Of a stretch of 64,000 nt of DNA, positions 54,623 through 63,516 are shown one piece after another. Position numbers and translations under genes: made by a program. Below the pieces are notes generated by a model. That model was not told the origin of the DNA. It did not search any database and saw only the letters and a program-made list of their open reading frames with translations. The stretch's first letter is position 1. Each line of letters begins with the position of its first letter. This DNA comes from Companilactobacillus heilongjiangensis. GTDB lineage: Bacteria; Bacillota; Bacilli; Lactobacillales; Lactobacillaceae. The stretch lies in contig NZ_CP012559.1 in assembly GCF_000831645.3 (NCBI RefSeq), positions 1,612,001 to 1,676,000 of the forward strand, written 5' to 3'.

Positions 54623-56044
54623 ACCCACTATTAATAATACAAGAGTAGCGACGTAGATATTATGCAATCCTGAAAAAAGAATTTGTCTCATTTTGGGTAA
54701 AAGCTGATGTGGCAAGGAGTTAGCGGTCTGTGGATCAATCAATTTATTCATCATATCGACCGTAATATGCTTGTTTCCGGCAGCACCTTTTGCTAAAGCT
54801 GTATTTAAAACGATTCCGTAAACTGAAACCATCATTGATTGACCAATAGTTCTCAATAAAGTATTGAAACTTGTGGCAACTCCGACATTCTCCGGTTCAA
54901 CAACAGTCTGTGATGTAACGGTAGTTGTCGTGATTGTTAGACCAAAACCAAGTCCAGCGATTCCGGCTAACATGCAGAAGTACCAGAACGGTGTTGTTGG
55001 TCCAGCAGCTAATAATAATGCATTAGCAATGGCTAAGAAGAATAGACTGATATAAATGACTCGATTGGGAGCCATTTTTTTTATCAATGAACCAGCCCAG
55101 AATGATCCAAAAATCCAAACGATTGAACTTGGTGTAACGGCGAATCCACCCATTGATGGACTCAAACCTAGAATACCTTGCATCCAAGTTGGAATATAAG
55201 CTTCGAATCCAATCAAGAAGCCACTGACCAACAAAGCTAAAACATTTTGAATAACGAAAGTTTTATTCTTAAATAATTCCAAAGGTAAAATTGGATCAGC
55301 AACATGTTTTTCAACATGAATAAAGACAAATATCGAAATAATTGAAACTAAAACTAAACCAATTGGCAAAACCATTGCGCTAGTACCAATATTTTGTAAT
55401 GCCAGCATCAATGGCAACAATACTAAAATCAACATGATAGTTCCCATGTAGTCAATTCTAATTTTCTCATGCTCTCGTTTGTCTTCTTTAAAGAAGATCC
55501 AAATCAAAGCCATCGTCAATAAACCAACTGGTAAATTGATTAAGAAAACCCAGTGCCAGCTCAAGCGTTCAACGATAAATCCACCTAATAACGGTGCTAT
55601 AACGGCAGCAATCCCCCACGCTGAACCGTTTAAGCCCAGGATACGAGCACGTTTTTCCAATGGATATATATCCGCAATAATCGTAAATGTTAACGGTTGG
55701 ATTGCTCCAGAACCGATACCTTGGATTACACGCGCCAAGATTAACGTCAACATTGAATTCGACATCGCACACAAAGTCGAACCAATGACGAAGATCACTA
55801 AACCAATCAATAGAACTGGTTTACGACCGACTATATCTGATAATTTTCCATAAATTGGTGTCGCTACGGCAGTCATCAGCAGATAAACTGAGAAGACCCA
55901 GTTCATCAAACTGACCCCATGTAGACTCCCGATAATTGTCGGCATCGCAGTCGAAACGATAGTTCCCTCAATTGCCGTCATGAATGTCGCAATAAATACC
56001 GCAATCGTGACGATTACAACATTTGACTGATTTTTTTGTTCCAT
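54569..56044 (-). CDS. MFS drug exporter, DHA2 (EmrB/QacA) family
   Basis: A 491-residue transporter with 14 predicted helices. Motif A is YGKLSDIVGRKPVLL and motif C resembles GSAWGIAAVIAPLLGGFI. Family members export toxic cations or drugs with the proton gradient; the substrate is unknown. GGGAGGA precedes the ATG. It lies downstream of metK beyond a terminator and overlaps the PAP2 gene tail to tail by 54 bases, so read-through of either gene would make antisense RNA to the other. Confidence 0.92.
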   Translation of the reverse strand: MEQKNQSNVVIVTIAVFIATFMTAIEGTIVSTAMPTIIGSLHGVSLMNWVFSVYLLMTAVATPIYGKLSDIVGRKPVLLIGLVIFVIGSTLCAMSNSMLTLILARVIQGIGSGAIQPLTFTIIADIYPLEKRARILGLNGSAWGIAAVIAPLLGGFIVERLSWHWVFLINLPVGLLTMALIWIFFKEDKREHEKIRIDYMGTIMLILVLLPLMLALQNIGTSAMVLPIGLVLVSIISIFVFIHVEKHVADPILPLELFKNKTFVIQNVLALLVSGFLIGFEAYIPTWMQGILGLSPSMGGFAVTPSSIVWIFGSFWAGSLIKKMAPNRVIYISLFFLAIANALLLAAGPTTPFWYFCMLAGIAGLGFGLTITTTTVTSQTVVEPENVGVATSFNTLLRTIGQSMMVSVYGIVLNTALAKGAAGNKHITVDMMNKLIDPQTANSLPHQLLPKMRQILFSGLHNIYVATLVLLIVGLILNAFELKNRKILGSK

Positions 56045-56057
56045 TAAATAATTCCTC

Positions 56058-56110
56058 CCATAAAAAAAGAGACCTTCCCTAAAGTAAAAACTTTAAAGAA
56101 CGCCTCTGTA
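56058..56110 (-). terminator. Terminator of metK
   Basis: Minus-strand AGAGGCGTTCTTTAAAG and CTTTAGGGAAGGTCTCT pair imperfectly, with seven T after them. Confidence 0.65.
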
Positions 56111-56118
56111 ATCACCGA

Positions 56119-57312
56119 TTAAATTTTCAAGAAACTCTTAATATCATTAACTTTATCAAGTTTTTCCCATGGTAAATCGATATCTGTACGTCCGAAGTGG
56201 CCATATGCGGCCGTCTTCTTATAGATTGGTCTTTGTAGATCAAGCATTTTAATGATACCTAGTGGACGTAGGTCGAAGAACTTGTTGATAACTTCCTCAA
56301 GTTGTTCTTCGGAATAATCACTAGTACCAAATGTATCAACGTGAATTGACACAGGTTTTGCCACACCGATAGCGTAAGCAATTTGAATCTCAACCTTTTC
56401 AGCTACACCAGCAGCTACAAGGTTTTTAGCAATGTATCTGGCAGCGTAACTAGCTGAACGGTCAACTTTAGTAGCATCCTTACCTGAGAAGGCACCACCA
56501 CCGTGACGAGCAAAACCACCGTATGTATCAACGATAACTTTACGTCCTGTAAGTCCGGAATCTCCTTCTGGACCACCGATAACGAAACGACCAGTAGGAT
56601 TAATTAAAATCTTTGTCTTGTCGTCCATCATGTTTGCTGGGACAACTTCATCGATAACATATTTCTTGATATCTTTTTGAACTTGTTCCAAACTTGCTTC
56701 AGCTTTGTGCTGTGTACTCAAAACAATTGTATCGACACGAACTGGATGATCATTTTCATCATATTCAATTGTGACTTGTGACTTAGCGTCCGGCATCAAG
56801 TAGTCGATAGTACCGTTCTTTCTAACTTCGGCCGTCTTTCTCATCAACTTGTGAGCGAGAGAAATTGGCAATGGCATGAATTCTTTAGTTTCATTTGTAG
56901 CGAAACCGAAAACAAAACCTTGATCTCCGGCACCGATTTGATCCAATGGATCCTTATCGTCGTTACCACGTTCTTCCAATGCATCGTCAACACCCTGAGC
57001 AATATCAGGAGATTGTTCATCTAGTGCAACTAATACGGCACAACTATTACCATTGAAGCCTGGGTTTGAACCATCATAGCCAATATCGGTAATTGTTTTA
57101 CGTACGACACTTTGAATATCAACATATGCAGAAGTTGAAATTTCACCTACAACTAGTACTAAACCAGTTGTAACAGTTGTCTCGCAGGCAACACGCGCAT
57201 CTTTATCCTTTGCTAAAATAGCATCGAGAATTGCATCACTTATTTGATCAGCAACTTTATCTGGATGTCCTTCTGAAACTGATTCAGAAGTAAATAAATA
57301 ATTTTTTGACAT
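56119..57312 (-). CDS. metK: S-adenosylmethionine synthetase
   Basis: A 397-residue enzyme making SAM from methionine and ATP. The N-terminal [13 protein letters not shown], the ATP loop [10 protein letters not shown] and the later [16 protein letters not shown] (phosphate loop) are intact. I start at ATG 57312 (MSKNYLF), since the SMK box overlaps exactly the ribosome site AAGGTGG in front of it; the frame opens 14 codons earlier inside the riboswitch. High SAM should block its translation. Confidence 0.97.
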   Translation of the reverse strand: MSKNYLFTSESVSEGHPDKVADQISDAILDAILAKDKDARVACETTVTTGLVLVVGEISTSAYVDIQSVVRKTITDIGYDGSNPGFNGNSCAVLVALDEQSPDIAQGVDDALEERGNDDKDPLDQIGAGDQGFVFGFATNETKEFMPLPISLAHKLMRKTAEVRKNGTIDYLMPDAKSQVTIEYDENDHPVRVDTIVLSTQHKAEASLEQVQKDIKKYVIDEVVPANMMDDKTKILINPTGRFVIGGPEGDSGLTGRKVIVDTYGGFARHGGGAFSGKDATKVDRSASYAARYIAKNLVAAGVAEKVEIQIAYAIGVAKPVSIHVDTFGTSDYSEEQLEEVINKFFDLRPLGIIKMLDLQRPIYKKTAAYGHFGRTDIDLPWEKLDKVNDIKSFLKI

Positions 57313-57316
57313 ATCT

Positions 57317-57378
57317 TTTCCACCTTTTCGGTTACAGGGCCTCTCCTTAAACAAAAAAAGGATCCCATCAGGAACCTT
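57317..57378 (-). promoter_or_regulatory. SMK box (SAM-III) riboswitch of metK
   Basis: Minus strand: CCCTGTAACCGAAAAGGTGG matches the conserved SMK core, including the ribosome site. Pairing as in the known fold is possible: TTCC with GGAA (P1), GGG with CCC (P2) and TCCTT with AAGGA (P3). P3 has a long U-rich loop, a variant. Confidence 0.87.
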
Positions 57379-57479
57379 TTAATAGGTTAACACAAAATTA
57401 ATTCATTTTCATGAAAAAACTCGGTTTGACGTGCAACTTTTTCTACATTAATATGTTTTTATGAGCCAAAGGAGTTCAC

Positions 57480-58154
57480 ATGGATAAATTAAAATCTAAA
57501 AAAATATTATCAGCCTTTATTGAATTCATTAGCTACCATATTTTTCCGTTTATCTTCATTTTCGTCCACGATTTGAATAATTACTCACTACACGGATTTT
57601 TAATCATCATGGTGGCGATGGTAGCTTTATATAAGGAATACATTTTAACGTTGAATCCCAATAAGTACTTCCATATTTTATACAGTGTCATCTATATATT
57701 ATTGGCTGCGCTGTCGTTGCATTCACTGAATCTTTTCGTAATAGTTTTAGTCTTTGCACAATTAGCTTTCCTATATATGACAAGATATTTACCAGATAAA
57801 TATCAAAACTTGGTTTCATTAGTGGAAGATTTCGTTGTTCCAAGTTTCATGTCAATAGCTTTAGCCTTCACTTACATGCACTTTATTTCGGTAAACTTTG
57901 TTGTCCCACTATTGTTGGTCAATCTAGCGACCGTGTTGATCAATTACTTTGAAGGAACTAAAGCTGATTACATCGAATTAGCAGTTATTTCAGGTCTTTG
58001 TGTGATTTTATTCCTGCTAAATTACATCAGCCTGTGGACAGCCTTAGCAATCATCGTATTTATAGTTGCGATGTCATTATTGAAAAAATATAAAAATTTC
58101 AACCAGTCGAATCTTTTTTATCGAGTTATTGGCAATTTGATTCTTGTTGTTTAG
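57480..58154 (+). CDS. Polytopic membrane protein of unknown function
   Basis: A 224-residue protein with six or seven hydrophobic helices and short loops. AAAGGAG lies before the ATG. Charged residues are few: DKLKSKK at the start, YLPDKY and the LLKKYKNF end. I see no motif of a known transporter, rhomboid or CAAX protease. It is divergent from metK. Its stop codon TAG is shared with the first bases of repeat R20, so no spacer remains between gene and repeat. Confidence 0.78.
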   Translation: MDKLKSKKILSAFIEFISYHIFPFIFIFVHDLNNYSLHGFLIIMVAMVALYKEYILTLNPNKYFHILYSVIYILLAALSLHSLNLFVIVLVFAQLAFLYMTRYLPDKYQNLVSLVEDFVVPSFMSIALAFTYMHFISVNFVVPLLLVNLATVLINYFEGTKADYIELAVISGLCVILFLLNYISLWTALAIIVFIVAMSLLKKYKNFNQSNLFYRVIGNLILVV

Positions 58155-58332
58155 CTCCGGGTACAAAAAAAGATGAAGTCTGCTGTGCGACCGACTTGAG
58201 CCAAGGTCTCAAGTCTCGATTTTGAACTTCGAGAAAATCACTCGAATTTCAAAATACGTCGGTATTGTAATGGCTAAAGCCATAACAATACTTGCACTGC
58301 GGACTTCATCTTTTTTGTACCCTCCGCCTTTT
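58153..58332 (+). repeat. Structured repeat copy R20
   Basis: Full copy beginning inside the stop codon of the gene before it, same sense. Outer arms are GGGTACAAAAAAAGATGAAG and its complement with one bulged A; the T-rich right arm could act as a terminator. Hairpin 1 ACTTGAG/CTCAAGT is fully compensated relative to R18, while hairpin 2 is identical to R18. Confidence 0.92.
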
Positions 58333-58427
58333 TTGTATTGGGCAGTGGATTAGTTTAACTAATGGATATTTCTCATTTCCTTAAATTCAACTAAAATCCA
58401 TATATATATTAAAAGAAAAAAATCGGC

Positions 58428-59649
58428 GAATTTTATAATCAAGTTAGCCACTTTCAATAAAAGCTCAAAATAAAAACACCAAGACGAAAAAATCAGGTAT
58501 CATTGGAGTTCCTACACAAACAATGAAAGAGGTTTTTCGTCTTGATGCAAGAAAATGATACCATAATACGACCTAAGGGACACCATTTAACTGAAATTGA
58601 ACGTGGTGAAATAGCTTCGCTTCACCTTTTGGGATTCTCAAATCGTAAGATTGCTCACGCCGTTGGCGTTTGCCCTCAAACTATTAATAATGAGATCCGC
58701 AGAGGGACCGTAAGACAGGTTAAAAAGGTTAATGGGAAACAATATTTCTCTAATGATTATTACCCTGATACCGCTCAATTACGTTATGACACGCTGCGTA
58801 AGCAGTGTCATCGACCTTCTAAGTTTAATCGAGTTAAACAATTCCTAAGCTACTTTGTAGAACAGTTCAAACAGGGGTGGTCTCCAGATATAATCGCAGG
58901 TAGATCACGTGTCGATGGGTTATTCTTTAAAGATGAAATGGTATCAACTACCACTCTTTATAAGTACATCGATGAACAACGTTTAGAGATACGTAATATA
59001 GACTTAACCGACAAAATGAATAGATCTACCAAGCTACACGTTTCGAAGAAACATAAGCGTCTATTGGGTAGAAGTATCGAGGAACGTCCTGAGAGCGTTG
59101 ACTTGCGAGAAGATTTTGGTGACTTTGAAATTGATACTATCGTTGGTAAGAGAAATGGTCACGAGAGCGTAGTCTTAACACTTATTGAGCGTAAATCCAG
59201 ATTCGAGATAATGCGACTTATTGACGGTAGAGATGCCGACTCTGTTGATTACGCTATGGAAGAGATCAAACATAATTACGGTCACATTATCAACTCGATA
59301 ACCGCAGATAATGGTCCTGAATTTGCTAATCTCGATTCTGTTATGTCTGGAGTTTCAGATGTTTATTTTGCACATCCATATACTTCCTCAGAAAGAGGAA
59401 CCAATGAAGCACATAATAGAATGATTCGTCGTGACTTGCCCAAAGGGCTGTCACTCGATTCTATTGCTCCAGATTTAGTATCCTCTATTGAATCAAAGCT
59501 CAATGATATGCCTAGAAAGTTGTTGAACTACAAAACTCCACGGGAACTATTCACTAGTTTCTGTGGAGTTTAGAAATGCACTTTTCTGGCACTGATATAT
59601 TTCGTATTTATTTTTTGGACAAGTGGCTAACTTGTTCTTGTAATTTTCG
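58428..59649 (+). mobile_element. IS30-family insertion sequence
   Basis: About 1.22 kb. CAAGTTAGCCACTT at 58440-58453 is inverted at 59621-59634 (AAGTGGCTAACTTG), with weaker matching outward (about 26-base imperfect terminal repeats). It encloses one transposase gene. Exact ends and target duplication could not be fixed by eye. Confidence 0.85.
58545..59573 (+). CDS. IS30-family transposase
   Basis: A 342-residue DDE transposase, apparently intact. The N-terminal HTH (LTEIERGEIASLHLLGFSNR, then KIAHAVGVCPQTI) binds the ends. The catalytic triad lies in FEIDTIVGKRNG, TADNGPEFAN and SSERGTNEAHNRMIRR. AAAGAGG is 12 bases before the ATG at 58545; a TTG one codon earlier is an alternative. IS30 elements are often active and frequently insert near palindromes; this one lies 95 bases from R20 and 60 bases from R21. 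Confidence 0.94.
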   Translation: MQENDTIIRPKGHHLTEIERGEIASLHLLGFSNRKIAHAVGVCPQTINNEIRRGTVRQVKKVNGKQYFSNDYYPDTAQLRYDTLRKQCHRPSKFNRVKQFLSYFVEQFKQGWSPDIIAGRSRVDGLFFKDEMVSTTTLYKYIDEQRLEIRNIDLTDKMNRSTKLHVSKKHKRLLGRSIEERPESVDLREDFGDFEIDTIVGKRNGHESVVLTLIERKSRFEIMRLIDGRDADSVDYAMEEIKHNYGHIINSITADNGPEFANLDSVMSGVSDVYFAHPYTSSERGTNEAHNRMIRRDLPKGLSLDSIAPDLVSSIESKLNDMPRKLLNYKTPRELFTSFCGV

Positions 59650-59710
59650 AAAGAAAAAAATCCATACAAAAGTGCTTTAACATCAATTAAAATTGAAGTT
59701 AACAATAAAC

Positions 59711-59894
59711 TTAGCCTCCGGTTGTCAGAAATATAGTCTGCAATGGAGGCGGCGTTACAGCTTTAGCCGTTACACCACGGGACGAGCTTGGAGACTTGCG
59801 GTTTTTGCAAGGCTTCAAGTCGAGGTTCGAGACCGCTCTTCGGCTCGGACCGGTCCCCATAGCAGAACTATATTTCTGACAACCGAAGGCGGCA
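59711..59894 (-). repeat. Structured repeat copy R21
   Basis: Full copy of the CTAGCC-like end type. Outer arms 59719-59737 and 59867-59885 are 19/19 complementary and related to R1 and R5. Hairpin 3 has the constant loop (CTTTAG on this strand). Confidence 0.9.
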
Positions 59895-59959
59895 AATATA
59901 TATACAAAGACATAAAAAAACACCTAACAATTAAGTTAGATGTTTAAGCGCTTTTGGTA

Positions 59960-60032
59960 TGGAGGATACAGGGATCGAACCTGTGACCTCCTGCTTGTAA
60001 GGCAGATGCTCTCCCAGCTGAGCTAATCCTCC
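59960..60032 (-). tRNA. tRNA-Val (anticodon TAC)
   Basis: Acceptor GGAGGAT/ATCCTCC, D-arm AGCTCAGCTGGGAGAGC, anticodon loop CTTACAA and T-arm GGTTCGATCC. Precedes tRNA-Glu with five bases between. Confidence 0.96.
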
Positions 60033-60037
60033 AAAAG

Positions 60038-60109
60038 TGACTCCTACGGGATTTGAACCCATGTTACCGCCGTGAAAGGGCGGTGTCTTAACCACTTGAC
60101 CAAGGAGTC
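60038..60109 (-). tRNA. tRNA-Glu (anticodon TTC)
   Basis: Acceptor GACTCCT/AGGAGTC, anticodon loop CTTTCAC in a CCGCC/GGCGG stem, T-arm GGGTTCAAATCCC. Transcribed leftward, first of the tRNA pair. Confidence 0.96.
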
Positions 60110-60234
60110 ATAAATATTTAATTGATATATTGCTCTCTCAAGCACAAGAAATATAATACAATAATAATAAAGGTGTAGCAAGCTTTTTTTTACATTTTTT
60201 CGAACTTTTTTTAAAAACAGGAGGATAATGAACT

Positions 60235-60858
60235 TTGAACGTGCAAAAATACTTTGAAACCGGTAAAACTATGGACTTGGCCCAAGATATGCTTGGACAT
60301 ACTTTTACTTACAAATCTGACGAAGGTACCTTCTCAGGCTTAATCGTTGAGACTGAAGCCTACTTGGGACCAATCGATATGGCGGCCCACAGTTACAATG
60401 GTCGTCACACCCCTGCCAATGATCCACTCTACCAAGCCGGTGGAACAATTTACATTTATTCAATTCACAGTTGGCTTGATATGGATATTAGCATTCAAAC
60501 AGCTGGCACTCCAAACGGCATTCTTATTCGCGCTCTGCAACCAATTGAGGGTATTGAGCAAATGGAAGTCAATCGTAATAGAACTGGCTTTGAGACGACT
60601 AACGGGCCTGCTAAATGGATGGCGGCCTTTGGCATCAAAGATAAATCACTCTCTGGCACTAAGTTGAATGAAAATAATTTCATTTTTTCAGCAAAAAAAG
60701 TCCAGACTCCCCAAAACATTTTAGCAACACCACGTATTGGTGTGAAAAATAAGGAGCCATGGACTTCGAAAAATATGCGTTTTATTGTTGAAGGTAATCC
60801 TTATGTTTCAAAATTACCAAAACGTGATATGAATCTTGACACTTACGGTTGGCTATAA
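60235..60858 (+). CDS. DNA-3-methyladenine glycosylase, AAG/MPG type
   Basis: A 207-residue base-excision repair enzyme that removes alkylated purines. The catalytic Glu lies in VETEAYLGPIDMAAHS and the DNA-contact region GRHTPANDPLYQAGG follows. IHSWLDMDI replaces the commoner YGMHWCLNV segment, a divergent but alignable form. The start is TTG at 60235 with AGGAGGA eight bases upstream; the ATG at 60228 is in another frame. Overlaps the convergent ATPase gene by six bases. Confidence 0.88.
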   Translation: MNVQKYFETGKTMDLAQDMLGHTFTYKSDEGTFSGLIVETEAYLGPIDMAAHSYNGRHTPANDPLYQAGGTIYIYSIHSWLDMDISIQTAGTPNGILIRALQPIEGIEQMEVNRNRTGFETTNGPAKWMAAFGIKDKSLSGTKLNENNFIFSAKKVQTPQNILATPRIGVKNKEPWTSKNMRFIVEGNPYVSKLPKRDMNLDTYGWL

Positions 60859-62652
60859 ACGGTCGCTACGAGCACGCAAGGCATAAAGGATTGCTACGGT
60901 ATCGACAACTTCTTGGAGCAATGCCCCGATAACGGTTGGGATTAGTCCAAAGGCAGCAATGATCATCAAAGCAATACAGATGAATATACCGATCAAGACG
61001 GCTTCACGAGCTACTTTCATCGTATCGTGAGCAATTTTAACGACTAGACTCACCTTGCTGAGGTCATCTTGTAAAATAACCGCATCGGCGGATTCACTGG
61101 CGGCGTTGGCACCCTTGTAACCCATTGCGATACCGACATCCGCTAAAGCTAAGGCAGGCGCATCATTGACACCATCCCCGACCATAACAGTTGGGTGATA
61201 TTCTTTACTTAAACCGTTGATAATCTTAACTTTATCAGCTGGTAAACTCGAAGGATAAGCCTTCGTAATACCTACTTCTGAAGCGACCATTTCGGTGGCT
61301 TCTTTTTTGTCCCCAGAAATCATTAAGATATTTTTGATACCGAAATCTTTTAACTTCTGAATAGTTGATTTAGATTCCGGACGAATTTGATCCAACAAGC
61401 TGTAAACACCGGCATATTTGCCATCAATTGAAATGTAAACTCCTGAGCCTTTAACTTCATCAACTACTTCATTGGTAACAAACTCACCTTGACCAACTTT
61501 AACTACATGTCCGTCAATCGTACCAACAATACCTTCGGCTGTAACTTCCTTCAAATCTTCGGCATCTGTCAATGTTAAATTACGTTCTTTGGCATAATTA
61601 ACAATCGCTTCAGCCATGACATGACTAGAATTTTGCTCAATCGAAGCAGCATAAGCCATAACAGTTTCTGGCTTAAAATTATTAGCTGCTTTAAATTGAT
61701 CAACAACTAATTTTCCCATTGTGATCGTACCTGTTTTGTCAAAGGCAACTGTCTGAGCAGAGTTCAATTTTTCCAAAGCGGTCCCAGATTTAATAATGAT
61801 ACCGTTTCTACTTGTACGACTCATACCTGAGACAAAAGCAATTGGTGCTGCCAAAATCAATGGACAAGGTGAAGCAACAACTAATACTTGCGCAATTCTA
61901 ATCGGATCTTTGGAAACGTACCATGCGATACCCGCAATAATGTAGGCAATCAAAGTAAAGGGTACGGCATAACGGTCAGCTAAACGAACAAAATGTGCTG
62001 GATGTGTTTCTGATTCTTTAACTAATTTAACGATAGCTTGATATTCAGAATCAGCAGCGACTTTATCAGCTGTAATCTTGAACGGATTTTCACCATTGAT
62101 GGAGCCTGACATGACATACTTACCTTTTGCTACATTAACTGGAACGGATTCACCAGTCAGTGATGATTCATCAACTTCTGATTGGCCGTCAAAAACCGTC
62201 CCATCAACTGGAACTTGTTCTTTCGGACGAATTAAGAGTTCATCACCGATTTTTACATCATCAATATCAACATCCTTAATATGCCCGTTATCAATCATAT
62301 GAGCTTTCGATGGCGTATTATCTAGCAAAGACTTCAATTCACTCTTAGCCTTGTTAGCGGCATACTCCTCAAGCGTATCTCCACCAGTCAGCATCAATAG
62401 AACAATCCAACCAGCCCAATATTGACCAAGGCTGATAGTTGCCACGATGGCGGTAATTGCCAACAAATCGATACCAAAGTTACCCGACTTGAGAACTTTG
62501 ATCATGTCAACAAACATAATTAACGCCAATAATAAACCAAGGATACTAATAATCAGTTGGGCATAACCGTTTAAATGAAATCCGAATTCCAAAACGGCTG
62601 CGATAAAACCAATTGTTAACGTTCCATATAATTTAATCTTGTCTGAGTTCAT
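60853..62652 (-). CDS. P1B-type heavy-metal ATPase (SPC motif)
   Basis: A 599-residue metal-exporting P-type ATPase. The intramembrane motif is VASPCPLIL, i.e. SPC rather than CPC, the mark of the P1B-4 group (Co, Fe or Zn efflux). DKTGTIT with the phosphorylated Asp, the TGES actuator loop (SLTGESVPV) and GDGVNDAPAL are intact. The HP locus reads SSHVMAEAI, with Val for the usual Pro. No N-terminal metal-binding domain. The last helix carries LLQEVVDTVAI in place of HEGGT. RBS GGAGGG precedes the ATG. Confidence 0.88.
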   Translation of the reverse strand: MNSDKIKLYGTLTIGFIAAVLEFGFHLNGYAQLIISILGLLLALIMFVDMIKVLKSGNFGIDLLAITAIVATISLGQYWAGWIVLLMLTGGDTLEEYAANKAKSELKSLLDNTPSKAHMIDNGHIKDVDIDDVKIGDELLIRPKEQVPVDGTVFDGQSEVDESSLTGESVPVNVAKGKYVMSGSINGENPFKITADKVAADSEYQAIVKLVKESETHPAHFVRLADRYAVPFTLIAYIIAGIAWYVSKDPIRIAQVLVVASPCPLILAAPIAFVSGMSRTSRNGIIIKSGTALEKLNSAQTVAFDKTGTITMGKLVVDQFKAANNFKPETVMAYAASIEQNSSHVMAEAIVNYAKERNLTLTDAEDLKEVTAEGIVGTIDGHVVKVGQGEFVTNEVVDEVKGSGVYISIDGKYAGVYSLLDQIRPESKSTIQKLKDFGIKNILMISGDKKEATEMVASEVGITKAYPSSLPADKVKIINGLSKEYHPTVMVGDGVNDAPALALADVGIAMGYKGANAASESADAVILQDDLSKVSLVVKIAHDTMKVAREAVLIGIFICIALMIIAAFGLIPTVIGALLQEVVDTVAILYALRARSDRL

Positions 62653-62727
62653 AAAAACACAACCCTCCCAAATATAATCCTTCTTTTACCCTGATTATAC
62701 ATTCTTTAGTTACGAAAGTGAACCTTC

Positions 62728-62750
62728 ATCTGGAATCATTCTCATTTAAA
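62728..62750. promoter_or_regulatory. Possible Fur/PerR-like box upstream of the ATPase
   Basis: Minus strand TGAGAATGATTCCA contains the GAATnATTC core and matches about 10 of 15 positions of a 7-1-7 Fur-type box, roughly 80-95 bases upstream of the start. Iron-efflux P1B-4 pumps are Fur/PerR regulated elsewhere. Weak evidence. Confidence 0.3.
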
Positions 62751-62867
62751 TATCATTTCAAATAAACGCTTATAATTAGCTACAATAGTAGACTTTTGGC
62801 ATACTTTTTCAATTGGAAAGATATTCATTTACTCAATATTATGTCAAATTAAGGTCATTTTTGGCAA

Positions 62868-62906
62868 AGAAAAACAGTCATATCCAATTTCGATATGACT
62901 GTTTGC
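62868..62906 (-). terminator. Terminator of nrdG
   Basis: Perfect AAACAGTCATAT/ATATGACTGTTT arms; T-rich on the minus strand. Confidence 0.85.
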
Positions 62907-62934
62907 TTTATTCTTATTTATCAATTGATAATTA

Positions 62935-63516
62935 TTATTTAACTAGCTTTTCCCAGATCACTACATCCCCACTGGCTAGAGACTTGGGCACATCGATAAT
63001 TCTTTGGTTAGATGACCCTCGAAATTGTAGCGTTAAGTCCTTCTTACGTAATAAAAACCGACCATCGACTAAGATGTCAATCAATGACAGCATTTCTAAT
63101 TTATCATCTGATTCCTGCATTAATTCGTCCCATGAATAACCAGTCCATGACCAGATATCTTTCGTATGACCAAACTCTTTTCTAATTCGCTTGCATAACG
63201 ATAAACAGACTTCAGTATTGAGAAATGGCTCCCCGCCAAGTAACGTCAAACCTTGTACATAGCTTTGCCCAAGGTCTTTGATGATCTGATCTTCGAGCTC
63301 TTTAGTGTAAGGTTTTCCATAACGAAAATCTTGTGCTGCAACGTTATAACACCCTGGACATCTAAAAAGACAGCCAGAAACATACAGACTGCATCTAACA
63401 CCTTCACCATCTACAAAGTTAAATGGCTTATAGTCTGCAATTCTTTTAAGACTGTGGTCCTTGCTTAACCATTCTTTGGGAGTCGGATTGTTTGGCTCTC
63501 TCATATTTTGCCGCAT
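62935..63516 (-). CDS. nrdG: Anaerobic ribonucleotide reductase activating protein
   Basis: A 193-residue radical-SAM enzyme that makes the glycyl radical on NrdD. The iron-sulphur cluster motif CLFRCPGC (Cx3Cx2C) lies near residue 49 and the GGEPFLN SAM motif near 95. The ATG at 63516 has CGGAG upstream and overlaps nrdD by 71 bases; the next ATG, 63504, starts MREPNNPTP as in other lactobacilli but has no nearby site. Needed for DNA precursor synthesis without oxygen. Confidence 0.95.
   Translation of the reverse strand: MRQNMREPNNPTPKEWLSKDHSLKRIADYKPFNFVDGEGVRCSLYVSGCLFRCPGCYNVAAQDFRYGKPYTKELEDQIIKDLGQSYVQGLTLLGGEPFLNTEVCLSLCKRIRKEFGHTKDIWSWTGYSWDELMQESDDKLEMLSLIDILVDGRFLLRKKDLTLQFRGSSNQRIIDVPKSLASGDVVIWEKLVK

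Noticed and set aside
57352-57380. Intrinsic terminator in the metK leader
   Set aside because: The hairpin has a U-U mismatch, and the segment is better explained as the P1/P3 strands and U-rich loop of the SMK box.
1879-59894. CRISPR array made of the repeated blocks
   Set aside because: Copies lie kilobases apart, are about 180 bp long and self-complementary, with no regular spacers and no cas genes.
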